In this document: positions 1 to 7,472 of the stretch, one piece after another | Position numbering within the stretch: position 1 is the first letter of the stretch | Layout of the letters: each line of letters opens with the position of its first letter | Origin: Hahellaceae bacterium | GTDB taxonomy: Bacteria; Pseudomonadota; Gammaproteobacteria; Pseudomonadales; Oleiphilaceae | Assembly (NCBI GenBank): GCA_024234575.1 | Contig: JACKOB010000002.1 | Location: 434,001 to 498,000, forward strand | DNA length: 64,000 nt | Direction: 5' to 3' | Position numbers and translations under genes: made by a program | The notes under the pieces: model-generated | Database searches by the model: none | What the model was told of the DNA's origin: nothing | The model's input: only the letters and a program-made list of their open reading frames with translations

Positions 1-400
1 TATTTTCTTCCAGCTCGACAACAGCTTCGTCACCTTCGGTAAAAAACTTCATATCAATCTGGGCAAAGCGTATCTTGTAGTACTTGATCAGCGACTCGAT
101 ACCCTCACTTAAGGTGCCACTGCTGATCGCCGCCTGTGCCATCGAACCATGTGTTGTAAACTTGAGGCGAGAGCCGTATTTAAGCCCCAGAGCCGGATCA
201 CCTGTGGCCTCTAATGCATTTTTTACCAACAACACAAACTGAACGTAAGACAGGTAGCCCTCGGTACTTTCGAGCACCTCACGACGAATGCCACTTGCTT
301 CTAACAGTTGTTCCGGGTCGGCGCCTTTTTCGACCGCCAACTGAAATAATATTTCCCCATAGTGGGCCAACAACATCGCATTCTGCGCCTGACTAGCCAA
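1..400 (-). CDS. AraC-family transcriptional regulator, N-terminal part (cut by window edge)
   Basis: The minus-strand frame is open from about 480 to the left edge. From the TTG at 400 it reads an N-terminal ligand-sensing domain of the Arabinose_bd type (PF12625 family), with the characteristic segments LLEASGIRREVL, GYLSYVQFVLLV and ATGDPALGLKYGSRL. The C-terminal AraC helix-turn-helix half lies outside the window, so the DNA-binding domain is inferred from the family. I chose TTG at 400 because a purine-rich GAAGGGA lies just upstream; ATG at 376 is the alternative. The gene points away from the three small RNA genes, and its start is under 200 bp from the first of three operator arrays whose 10- and 22-bp periodicity suits an AraC-type dimer. 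It is therefore the leading candidate for their regulator, by inference only. Confidence 0.85.
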   Translation of the reverse strand, partial: MASQAQNAMLLAHYGEILFQLAVEKGADPEQLLEASGIRREVLESTEGYLSYVQFVLLVKNALEATGDPALGLKYGSRLKFTTHGSMAQAAISSGTLSEGIESLIKYYKIRFAQIDMKFFTEGDEAVVELEEN

Positions 401-586
401 GTTTCTTTCCCTTCTTTCCAATTGTTGATGCCAGATTGCCACTACGTTTCGCTGCTGGGGATAGAGTGTGCGACAAAAACTTCAGTGATATCAATGGCCA
501 TAACACCTATCGAAGGCAGTTTTATTGCCGCTTTAGATAACTGATGCTCTTAGATTATCCCCAGTGCCAACTTCCTGCAAGATAAC

Positions 587-652
587 TGTCCGATAATGAC
601 CGACATAATGTCACATTCTGACCTTAACCATAATAGTACATTGGTACATAAT
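587..652 (+). promoter_or_regulatory. Four-box AraC-type operator and promoter of small RNA copy 1
   Basis: Boxes TGTCC (587-591), TGACC (597-601), TGTCA (609-613) and TGACC (619-623) form two 15-bp units 22 bp apart. The last box ends 23 bp before the -10 hexamer CATAAT (647-652), so it abuts a poor -35 (TTAACC, 624-629) as in class II activation. The same box order and spacing recur at 1537-1602 and 1746-1811. No binding data are available; the regulator is inferred. Confidence 0.7.
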
Positions 653-659
653 TCGTCTT

Positions 660-748
660 GTTGATTTGTGTCTCTGAATAAGTCCTCAACTCTTCGGAGT
701 TTGGAGACTTACCTTGCTTAAGGGCTGTGCGTTGCACGGCCTTTTTTT
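660..748 (+). ncRNA. Small RNA copy 1 of a three-copy family (about 89 nt)
   Basis: The start is inferred 8 nt after the -10 hexamer and the end is the terminator U-run. The conserved 5' block GUUGAUUUGUGUCUCUGAA is followed by a hairpin (680-710) pairing AAGUC with GACUU and AACUC with GAGUU around a UUCG loop. An unpaired linker ACCUUGCUUA (711-720) and an intrinsic terminator follow. The two other copies share the 5' block and linker, while their central hairpins differ in sequence yet still pair, which argues for RNA function. No start codon with a Shine-Dalgarno sequence lies inside. The two conserved single-stranded blocks are the likely target-pairing regions. I know no named family that it matches. 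Confidence 0.8.
723..748 (+). terminator. Intrinsic terminator of small RNA copy 1
   Basis: An 8-bp stem, GGCTGTGC (723-730) with GCACGGCC (734-741), has a GTT loop and is followed by seven T (742-748). Confidence 0.9.
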
Positions 749-808
749 TATCCTCCACCACATACTGCCTCACCTCAAGCAGAGATTAAAGTAAAAACTC
801 TAATAACT

Positions 809-1093
809 TCACTCGCCGCTATTTTTAAACCCTTTTTTCATAACGCTTAAACCTTCGGCTATGCAGCCTAGATAAGATTCGTCGTCATTATTAAAGAACG
901 ATGAATACCACGCTGAATAACGTGGCAAGACGCTTCGGGAATATACATAGGTGTTTTTCTTGGTATCCGCATCACCTTTGCCTTCGCCAACTCGATAACG
1001 CAGAGGCATGATACAAAAATCTGAAGTGCCAGAATTGATCAAAATATATTCCTTACGACCTAATTTTAAAAAAAATATATATTTTTGAACCAT
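809..1093 (-). CDS. Hypothetical protein, small minus-strand ORF
   Basis: A 94-residue ORF starts at the ATG at 1093 and is divergent from the small secreted protein gene at 1150. The composition is protein-like, with aromatic-rich stretches such as YVYSRSVLPRYSAWYSSFF and ESYLGCIAEG, and no signal peptide or transmembrane segment. No good Shine-Dalgarno sequence precedes the ATG, and a longer in-frame start at 1132 would overlap the presumed promoter of the neighbour. I recognise no family. It lies inside the small RNA cluster, which makes it worth noting, but it could be a chance ORF. Confidence 0.35.
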   Translation of the reverse strand: MVQKYIFFLKLGRKEYILINSGTSDFCIMPLRYRVGEGKGDADTKKNTYVYSRSVLPRYSAWYSSFFNNDDESYLGCIAEGLSVMKKGFKNSGE

Positions 1094-1149
1094 CTCGCCG
1101 ACAGCCACGACCAATGTACTGAAAACCCACAATCGACAGGAGTTTTACC

Positions 1150-1470
1150 ATGAACATACACCACCTTTTCAAAGTCACATTTCTTTTTGCCGCGCTATCC
1201 GGGTCAGTACACTCACTAAACGCGACCGCCACAGAACAACCACCCGCAAACAATGACTGCGGCATGAACACTAACAATTGTCCACCTGAAAAACTTATCG
1301 TTAAAGAAAAATGCGGCTTGAACACGAACAATTGCTCACAAGGTTACGCAACACTGGTCGGCGTTAATGCACAAAGCAGTACCGCTTCAAGCACTGGAAA
1401 CAGCGTTATCAGCGCCCCACCACCAAAAAAGGGTGGTTTAGATCGGGATATTATTCGTCGCAAGTGGTAA
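1150..1470 (+). CDS. Small secreted protein with two CGxNTNNC repeats
   Basis: This 106-residue protein begins with a signal peptide (about residues 1-23, hydrophobic core LFKVTFLFAALSGSV). The mature part carries two near-identical motifs, CGMNTNNC and CGLNTNNC, giving four cysteines, and ends in a basic tail (KKGGLDRDIIRRKW). The start is supported by AGGAG 7 nt upstream of the ATG. The gene sits between small RNA copies 1 and 2 and has no operator array of its own; copy 2 starts 140 bp after its stop. The paired-cysteine repeats suggest disulphide bonding or metal binding in the periplasm or outside the cell, but nothing in the sequence proves either. No family recognised. Confidence 0.75.
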   Translation: MNIHHLFKVTFLFAALSGSVHSLNATATEQPPANNDCGMNTNNCPPEKLIVKEKCGLNTNNCSQGYATLVGVNAQSSTASSTGNSVISAPPPKKGGLDRDIIRRKW

Positions 1471-1536
1471 AGAGTAGTTGTCATAAACGATGCGTAATTG
1501 GGGCCAGAGTGCGAGCAGGCGGTCTTATGACCAGCA

Positions 1537-1602
1537 TGTCCTTTTATGACCGATAGAATGTCAGTTTATGACCTTCTTAATAATGGAACATTAGTACATA
1601 AT
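1537..1602 (+). promoter_or_regulatory. Four-box AraC-type operator and promoter of small RNA copy 2
   Basis: Boxes TGTCC (1537-1541), TGACC (1547-1551), TGTCA (1559-1563) and TGACC (1569-1573) have spacing identical to copy 1, and the -10 hexamer CATAAT (1597-1602) is again 23 bp beyond the last box. One extra TGACC lies at 1528-1532, out of register with the array. Confidence 0.7.
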
Positions 1603-1609
1603 TCATCTC

Positions 1610-1697
1610 GTTGATTTGTGTCTCTGAAAGGGTCTTAAACTCACTGAGTTATAAGACTACCTTGCTTATCAGGCTGTGCTTTGCACGGCCTTTTTTT
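1610..1697 (+). ncRNA. Small RNA copy 2 of the three-copy family (about 88 nt)
   Basis: It has the same 5' block as copy 1, then a hairpin (1632-1657) in which GUCUUA pairs with UAAGAC and AACUC with GAGUU around an ACU loop. The conserved linker UACCUUGCUUA follows at 1658-1668, then the terminator. Lower-stem bases differ from copy 1 but pairing is kept. It lies 140 bp after the small secreted protein gene and has its own complete operator and promoter, so it is an independent transcription unit. Confidence 0.8.
1672..1697 (+). terminator. Intrinsic terminator of small RNA copy 2
   Basis: GGCTGTGC (1672-1679) pairs with GCACGGCC (1683-1690), with a TTT loop, followed by seven T (1691-1697). 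Confidence 0.9.
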
Positions 1698-1745
1698 GCT
1701 CTCGATAAAGCGCTGCCTTCAAATGACAGCCTATCTATCACTAAA

Positions 1746-1811
1746 TGTCCGTTAATGACCGAAAATTTGTCATAAATAGACCTTCTAGAGTAATTACTCT
1801 TATTCTATACT
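1746..1811 (+). promoter_or_regulatory. Four-box AraC-type operator and promoter of small RNA copy 3
   Basis: Boxes TGTCC (1746-1750), TGACC (1756-1760), TGTCA (1768-1772) and AGACC (1778-1782) keep the spacing of the other two arrays with one changed base in the last box. The -10 hexamer TATACT (1806-1811) is nearer consensus than in copies 1 and 2, so this copy may have the highest basal activity. Confidence 0.7.
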
Positions 1812-1818
1812 TTTTCTC

Positions 1819-1907
1819 GTTGATTAGTGTCTCTGAACTAGTCCGTTTGTACCGGGAAACCGGTATTACCTTGCTTATTATGGCCGTGCACTGCACGGCC
1901 TTTTTTT
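1819..1907 (+). ncRNA. Small RNA copy 3 of the three-copy family (about 89 nt)
   Basis: The 5' block differs from the others by one base (GUUGAUUAGUGUCUCUGAA). The central hairpin is replaced by a compact stem UACCGG-GAAA-CCGGUA (1850-1865) with a GNRA tetraloop. The linker UACCUUGCUUA (1867-1877) is unchanged. The divergent hairpin next to invariant flanking blocks suggests that the hairpin is a spacer or stability element and the flanks carry the function. It is separated from copy 2 only by its own operator and promoter. Confidence 0.8.
1882..1907 (+). terminator. Intrinsic terminator of small RNA copy 3
   Basis: A perfect 9-bp stem, GGCCGTGCA (1882-1890) with TGCACGGCC (1892-1900), is followed by seven T (1901-1907). 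Confidence 0.9.
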
Positions 1908-2142
1908 GCGCGTAGAAAATTACACCCATACTAGAATCAGAATAGCCTGCCACGCTTCTGCTTCTGTATAGGACCACGGCTAAAACCAGTCAATTGACCC
2001 AAATTTCATCGCATTAGCTTTACCAAGCCAATTACCCATCACGATAAAACGTCAAGAATAGCGACTCCACTGAAGGACTCAGAGGTTAATGCCACACCGG
2101 TTAACCTAAGCCTGCAGAAACCATTGTTAAGGAGCCATTAGA

Positions 2143-3972
2143 ATGCCGCAGTACAAAGCCCCCCTGAAAGACATGCAGTTTGTCTTCAATGATGTTTTCA
2201 AGGCAAATCAACACTATCAGCAATTCGCCGAGGGCCAGGAGGCCACGCCTGACGTTATCGATGCGATACTGCAAGAATGCGCTCGCTTCTCAGAAGAAGT
2301 GCTGGCACCGCTTTATCAGTCTGGTGACCATGAAGGCTGCAAACTGGTAGAGGGCAAAGTTATTACCCCAAAAGGCTACAAAGAAGCCTATCAGGAATAC
2401 GTTGCCGGTGGCTGGCAAGGGCTATCTCACCCGCAAGAGTATGGTGGCCAGGGGCTACCTGTGTCGTTGGGAGTGCTTAAATCAGAGATGATCAGCACAG
2501 CCAATTGGTCTTGGGGTATGTATCCAGGGCTTAGCTTAGGTGCGATGAACACTATTTATCTGCACGGTGATGAGCCACAGAAACAAACCTATCTCACTAA
2601 ACTAACCGAGGGTAGCTGGACCGGCACCATGTGCCTGACAGAACCACAATGTGGCACTGATCTGGGACAGGTAAAAACCAAGGCAGAACCAATAGAAGGT
2701 GAAACCGAAGCAGCCGTTTACCGTATCACCGGCACGAAGATTTTTATCTCTGCGGGCGATCACGACATGGCTGACAACATTATTCATATTGTTCTGGCAA
2801 GATTGCCAGATGCCCCCAAAGGCACACGGGGAATATCGCTGTTTATCGTACCCAAATACCTGCCGGATGCGACAGGTAATGCCGGTGAGTTTAACCATGT
2901 GAGCGTTGGCTCGCTGGAAGAAAAAATGGGGATCAAAGCCTCAGCGACATGTGTGATGAATTTCGACGGTTCCAAAGGATTTCTCATCGGCCCTGCCAAC
3001 AAGGGGCTGCAGTGCATGTTTACCTTTATGAACACCGCGCGCATCGGTACCGGCCTACAAGGTAGCTGTGCGGCAGAGTTATCGTTTCAGGGGGCGCTGA
3101 TGTATGCCCGTGACAGGCTATCGATGCGCTCGTTAAGCGGTAAAAAAGCGCCAGACAAAGTCGCCGACCCGATCATTGTGCACCCTGATGTAAGGCGCAT
3201 GCTGCTCACCCAGAAAGCCTTCGCCGAAGGTGGCAGAGCATTAATCTACTACACCGCCCTGCTCGCCGATCATCTGGTGCATGGCAAAACCGAAGCAGAA
3301 AAAGCGCAAGCAGATGACACGCTTGGATTTATCACACCTATCGTTAAAGCCTTTTTGACCGAAACCGGTTACGAAGCGGCGAACCTTGGTATGCAGGTGT
3401 ATGGCGGTCATGGCTACATCAAAGAATGGGGTATGGAACAAATAGTACGCGACACACGTATCGCCATGCTTTATGAAGGCACTACCGGAATACAGGCGCT
3501 GGATTTGTTGGGGCGTAAAATTCTGCTCGACAAAGGAGCGGCCTTCAGGCGATTCAGCAAAGAGCTGTCATCGTACACCAAAGGAAAATCCCGTTTTGTT
3601 ACCGGCAAGCAGCGCAAGCACATGAAATCGATGCTGTCAGATCTCACCTGGCTGAATCGTCAATGGTCTTATGTGACCTTACGTGTGGTGTTTAACTCGG
3701 TGCGTAATCGAGATGAAGTCGGTGCGGCGTCTGTTGATTACCTGATGTATTCAGGCTACATCGTACTGGCTTATATGTGGGCGATGATGGCAGAAAATGC
3801 TTACGAGAAACTGGCCGAAGGCGTATCCGATCCTGAGTTTTATGAAGCAAAAATCAAAACCGCAGAATTCTACTTTGCCCGCATACTGCCCAGAACCAAA
3901 TCTCACTACGCATCAATGCTATCAGGCTCTGAAAACCTGATGTCGTTAGATGAAGCACACTTTGCCTTTTAG
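2143..3972 (+). CDS. Acyl-CoA dehydrogenase, long C-terminal-domain type (DmdC-like)
   Basis: This 609-residue flavoenzyme should carry out FAD-dependent alpha,beta-desaturation of an acyl-CoA. It has the N-terminal AcylCoA_DH_N signature (MPQYKAPLKDMQFVFNDVF). The middle domain has MCLTEPQCGTDLG, and the catalytic-base region YEGTTGIQALDLLGRK places the glutamate near residue 445. An additional C-terminal domain (about 470-609) is typical of the ~600-residue subfamily often labelled 3-methylmercaptopropionyl-CoA dehydrogenase. The substrate cannot be told from sequence; a medium- or long-chain acyl-CoA is as likely as a DMSP-pathway intermediate. AAGGAG (2129-2134) supports the ATG. It is monocistronic, lies after small RNA copy 3 and ends at its own terminator. 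Confidence 0.93.
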   Translation: MPQYKAPLKDMQFVFNDVFKANQHYQQFAEGQEATPDVIDAILQECARFSEEVLAPLYQSGDHEGCKLVEGKVITPKGYKEAYQEYVAGGWQGLSHPQEYGGQGLPVSLGVLKSEMISTANWSWGMYPGLSLGAMNTIYLHGDEPQKQTYLTKLTEGSWTGTMCLTEPQCGTDLGQVKTKAEPIEGETEAAVYRITGTKIFISAGDHDMADNIIHIVLARLPDAPKGTRGISLFIVPKYLPDATGNAGEFNHVSVGSLEEKMGIKASATCVMNFDGSKGFLIGPANKGLQCMFTFMNTARIGTGLQGSCAAELSFQGALMYARDRLSMRSLSGKKAPDKVADPIIVHPDVRRMLLTQKAFAEGGRALIYYTALLADHLVHGKTEAEKAQADDTLGFITPIVKAFLTETGYEAANLGMQVYGGHGYIKEWGMEQIVRDTRIAMLYEGTTGIQALDLLGRKILLDKGAAFRRFSKELSSYTKGKSRFVTGKQRKHMKSMLSDLTWLNRQWSYVTLRVVFNSVRNRDEVGAASVDYLMYSGYIVLAYMWAMMAENAYEKLAEGVSDPEFYEAKIKTAEFYFARILPRTKSHYASMLSGSENLMSLDEAHFAF

Positions 3973-3992
3973 ACATTATCGTTGGCCTTTCG

Positions 3993-4018
3993 GGCAGGAG
4001 TTATCTCCTGCCTTTTTT
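3993..4018 (+). terminator. Intrinsic terminator after the acyl-CoA dehydrogenase gene
   Basis: GGCAGGAG (3993-4000) and CTCCTGCC (4005-4012) form a perfect 8-bp stem with a TTAT loop and six T. The rest of the gap to 4292 shows no ORF or clear motif. Confidence 0.9.
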
Positions 4019-4292
4019 GTTCACCTCATTACAAAATGCTGTGCTGAGGTCACAGTATTGTTCACTTAGCCGCCCAATCCTCTCCTGCCGCCAGGCAGTT
4101 ATCTATCGAGTCTCACTATTTACACCCAGAGTTCTTGCGTGCTACCTCTTCTGCGGCATCGATTAGCTAAAGATGTAAATAACCGGGCATAAGATAAAAA
4201 CAGGAAATATATCGAGCCGGTGCTATTTTATAATCTGTTCAATTAATCCTGGTTAGCCTTTTATTTAAGTTATAGGACAATGGCACCTTTTC

Positions 4293-5693
4293 ATGACTGA
4301 TGAGAAAACAGATACAACCCGCAAAAAGCTGGACTTCGAATTCAATGGCGATGGCGGAGACTATTTTGGTATCTGGATCATCAACTCTCTGCTAACGCTG
4401 GTGACACTCGGTTTTTATTCTCCCTGGGCCAAGGTCCGCAAATTACAATATTTCTATGGCAGCACAAAAATCGCTGGCGGATCGTTTCAGTTTCTGGCCA
4501 ACCCTTGGTCGATGCTTAAATTCAGGATTTTGGCGATATTATTGTTGATCATCTACGTCATATCGGAACAGCTTTTCGCCACCCACGATGTTGCCATGAT
4601 CATCTATCTGAGCCTGTTTGTACTCTACCTGCTGTTTGCACCGGTATTAATGGTGCTTATGTTTTCCTTTCGATTGCGTTATTCCGCCTGGCGAAGTATC
4701 CGCTTCAGCTTTAACAAAGACTACCGGGGAGCCTATCGGGTTTACATGGCGCCCAACGTTGTTTTCTTGCTGGTTCTAATCAGTATATTCGTGCCTTTCT
4801 ACTTAAGCAGCGTAGCAAATGAGGCTAACGATGCCGGCAGCCAAACAACGGCCACAGAATCTGCAGCCTATGATAAAACCCGCCACGACAACCCTGTTGA
4901 TATTGACGACCCTGCTGTAGCGGCCGGTTATAACAATGACACGCAAGAATCGGATGAAAGCAACGCCGATGAAGATGGCGACACCGATGAAGATAGCGAC
5001 ACAGATTACGCCGAGGGCTACGACGACGCTTATGACGAGGACGCTATCTATGACGAAGAGGCCGATGCAGAAAGCAAAAAATTTGACGCCTTACTCGACG
5101 GTGTAGAAAAAGAGCAGTTTATACCCGCCCTTACTTTTTTGATCATATTCGTGCTGCTGTTACCTTATTTTGATTTTATCAACACACGCTTTATTGCCCG
5201 TAATGCGCGATTTGGCACTGCACAATGCCTGTTTACCGCAACCGCAAAAGACTATTACTGGCTGTATGGCAAAATATGCCTCGCTGGTGCTGGCCTTTAC
5301 GGTGCCTGGCACCTCAACAGCATGATCGATTTAAGCGCGGTCACCGTCTTACTAACCTGCCTGTCAGGCGTCGCTTTTTTGTATATAAAGCCCTACTTTA
5401 AAGCAAAACGATACAACCTGTTTTTCGGCCACTTGCACATTGGTACCGGGCACCGTTTACGGGCAAGCGCCAACCCTCTTTTCGTGCTTTGGCTAAGTTT
5501 TTCTAACTCTGTAGGCATTATGTTTAGTGGTGGGCTGTTAATTCCCTGGGCACAAATTCGCACCGCCAGGTACTACCTGGGCGTCACCCATCTTGAATCA
5601 TCAGGAGACTTAAACGAGTTTCTCGCAGGACAAGAAGAAAAAGCCAATGCGCTTGCCGAAGAAATATCTGACGTTTTCGACCTAGAGATCTAA
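4293..5693 (+). CDS. DUF898 (YjgN-like) inner-membrane protein with acidic insert
   Basis: This 466-residue polytopic protein has two DUF898-type halves. The first begins FEFNGDGGDYFGIW and contains GFYSPWAKVRKLQYFYG; the second ends with LIPWAQIRTARYYLG. Between them, about residues 175-272, lies an unusual stretch very rich in Asp and Glu (for example DEDGDTDEDSDTDYAEGYDD), flanked by membrane segments and so presumably a large loop. The stop is only 4 bp before the M48 protease gene, so the two are co-transcribed. DUF898 proteins have no firmly assigned function; the steady pairing with an M48 protease suggests a membrane quality-control or processing role. No promoter motif was identified. 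Confidence 0.88.
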   Translation: MTDEKTDTTRKKLDFEFNGDGGDYFGIWIINSLLTLVTLGFYSPWAKVRKLQYFYGSTKIAGGSFQFLANPWSMLKFRILAILLLIIYVISEQLFATHDVAMIIYLSLFVLYLLFAPVLMVLMFSFRLRYSAWRSIRFSFNKDYRGAYRVYMAPNVVFLLVLISIFVPFYLSSVANEANDAGSQTTATESAAYDKTRHDNPVDIDDPAVAAGYNNDTQESDESNADEDGDTDEDSDTDYAEGYDDAYDEDAIYDEEADAESKKFDALLDGVEKEQFIPALTFLIIFVLLLPYFDFINTRFIARNARFGTAQCLFTATAKDYYWLYGKICLAGAGLYGAWHLNSMIDLSAVTVLLTCLSGVAFLYIKPYFKAKRYNLFFGHLHIGTGHRLRASANPLFVLWLSFSNSVGIMFSGGLLIPWAQIRTARYYLGVTHLESSGDLNEFLAGQEEKANALAEEISDVFDLEI

Positions 5694-5697
5694 ACAC

Positions 5698-6819
5698 ATG
5701 CAAGGTGTTTATTACGATGGCAAATCGACAGGGCAGTATCATTGCTCACTGTCGGTTGATACGAACGGCCAAGTTCTGTTGCACGGTTTCACTATTGAGA
5801 CACCCCCAAATTTTGCCCCTGTTGCAATAGCGGATGTAGTAGTTTCTGCTCGCGTGGGTAATACACCAAGGTTTGTCTATTTTCCTGGTGGGGGCAACTT
5901 CGAAACAGAAGACCAGCAGGCTGCAGACCAGTTAAACGTACAAATCAGACAAGCACAAGGTGAAGCGGCCACACACTGGTTCATCCCGCATCGCTGGGAA
6001 AGCAGCTTTCGCCTGGCGGTCGTGGCGATCAGTGTGATGCTTGCCCTGATAGTTTTTCTCGCTTTCGTGGGCATTCCAGGTATAAGTGGTTGGGTGGCAG
6101 AACAACTTCCTGCAGAGGTGAACAACGCTTTGGGCAAAGGCACGCTTGAGCTTTTAGATGAGCGTTATTTTAAAAAGTCCGAGTTGGATCTTGCCAGACA
6201 GCAACAATTAGAAGAACTTTTTAGCGAGTTAGCCCCTAAAGATGATGGCATCGACTATCAATTATATTTTCGCGATGGCGGCACCATCGGTGCCAACGCT
6301 TTCGCTTTGCCGAATGGACAGGTCGTTTTAACCGATGCGTTAGTCACGCTGGCCGACTCAGACAATGAAATACGCAGCATTCTGCTGCACGAAATTGCAC
6401 ATGTGGTTCATCGGCATACCTTAAAGCAACTAATCAGCACCGTTAGCTTATTTGCGATATACGGAATGATGATCGGTGATCTGGACACCATGAACAATGT
6501 TATGGTTTATTTGCCTGTTATCTTGATTCAGACAGGTTATTCCCGCCAGGATGAATGGGAGGCAGACGGCTACGCACTTAATGCAATGCTGGCCACTCAT
6601 ATCTCACCAAAACACTTCGCCAATATTATGCGAAAGCTTGAAAAAGAAAAGGCTTCCACGTGGTTTCAACAAGACACTGAAGAAGACGAAACCGCTGAAA
6701 ACAAACCGGCAGAGAAAGACGCCAAAGACGATGCCGAGGCAAGCACCTGGTTGAACTACCTTTCATCTCACCCCGTCACCCAGGACAGAATTACTCGATT
6801 TGAAAATGCCGCTCCATGA
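5698..6819 (+). CDS. M48-family membrane zinc metalloprotease
   Basis: This 373-residue protein has an N-terminal soluble region, a transmembrane segment (about 106-128, VVAISVMLALIVFLAFVGI) and an M48 peptidase domain. The zinc motif is HEIAH at residues 231-235, and the third ligand is probably Glu288 in WEADGYALN. A further hydrophobic stretch follows the HExxH helix (VSLFAIYGMMIG). The C-terminal part has a charged linker and SSHPVTQDRITRF, a usual M48 ending. It follows the DUF898 gene by 4 bp and probably acts with it at the inner membrane. The N-terminal ~100 residues are not part of the protease fold and match nothing I can name. Confidence 0.9.
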   Translation: MQGVYYDGKSTGQYHCSLSVDTNGQVLLHGFTIETPPNFAPVAIADVVVSARVGNTPRFVYFPGGGNFETEDQQAADQLNVQIRQAQGEAATHWFIPHRWESSFRLAVVAISVMLALIVFLAFVGIPGISGWVAEQLPAEVNNALGKGTLELLDERYFKKSELDLARQQQLEELFSELAPKDDGIDYQLYFRDGGTIGANAFALPNGQVVLTDALVTLADSDNEIRSILLHEIAHVVHRHTLKQLISTVSLFAIYGMMIGDLDTMNNVMVYLPVILIQTGYSRQDEWEADGYALNAMLATHISPKHFANIMRKLEKEKASTWFQQDTEEDETAENKPAEKDAKDDAEASTWLNYLSSHPVTQDRITRFENAAP

Positions 6820-6984
6820 ACAGCATAGAAAACACCTTTTTGACCTACTCATTTTATAAACTCAATGCTAGTCTTATCTGGACTCTTTTGACCGGACTTG
6901 GGTGGCTTGTTTTTACCTGATCGCCTTATTGATAGAGTCGATGACAGCTAATTTATTGGTGATAGTTAATACAAAGGACGTGAA

Positions 6985-7320
6985 ATGGAATACTTTACCG
7001 ACGCGCTAAAAAAATACGCAGAATTTACCGGCCGTGCAACGAGACAACAGTATTGGATGTACATACTTTTCTACTTCATTATCTATATTGCCTGCGTGGT
7101 AGTAGATTCTGTAATAGGTACCTTTATTTTTTCTACTATTTGCTCTCTGGGCTTGTTAATCCCCAGCATTAGTATCGCTACAAGACGACTTCACGACACT
7201 GGTCGCTCAGGATGGTGGCAGCTAATTGCGTTAATCCCTCTCATTGGTGCCATCGTGCTACTGGTATTTCTTGTGCAAAGCAGCCATCCAGACAACGAGT
7301 ACGGCCCAGCCGTAAATTGA
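6985..7320 (+). CDS. DUF805 small membrane protein
   Basis: A 111-residue protein of the YhaH/YhaI type. The family signature is visible: MEYFTDALKKYAEFTGRATR at the start, about three membrane segments, SIATRRLHDTGRSGWW and a C-terminal DNEYGP. Function is unknown across the family. It stands alone, 165 bp after the M48 gene, with AAGGACG before the ATG. The gap upstream shows nothing notable. Confidence 0.9.
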   Translation: MEYFTDALKKYAEFTGRATRQQYWMYILFYFIIYIACVVVDSVIGTFIFSTICSLGLLIPSISIATRRLHDTGRSGWWQLIALIPLIGAIVLLVFLVQSSHPDNEYGPAVN

Positions 7321-7360
7321 TCATTACGCCTACTCGTAAATAATCATTTACCCGCTGAAA

Positions 7361-7387
7361 GAGCTTGTTGATTTCATCAACAGGCTC
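7361..7387. terminator. Hairpin between DUF805 and argO, possible terminator
   Basis: GAGCTTGTTGAT pairs with ATCAACAGGCTC around TTC with one mismatch pair. It lies between two convergent genes (ends at 7320 and 7473). There is no long T tract, so termination is only probable. Confidence 0.45.
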
Positions 7388-7472
7388 TGCTGTTAACAAC
7401 CAGCCATAGTCAATCCCATCAACGGTGGTTAGTGCTGAAATACACATGTTATTCTTTTCTATCTCTACCGCC

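Noticed and set aside
1053..1331. Minus-strand ORF opposite the small secreted protein
   Set aside because: The plus-strand frame has a signal peptide and a good ribosome binding site; this one is its shadow.
1528..1532. Extra TGACC before operator 2
   Set aside because: Spacing of 9 bp to the next box does not fit the array; not counted as a box.
1741..1977. Minus-strand ORF of 78 residues across small RNA copy 3
   Set aside because: It is antisense to the operator, promoter and terminator of the RNA gene and has no protein features.
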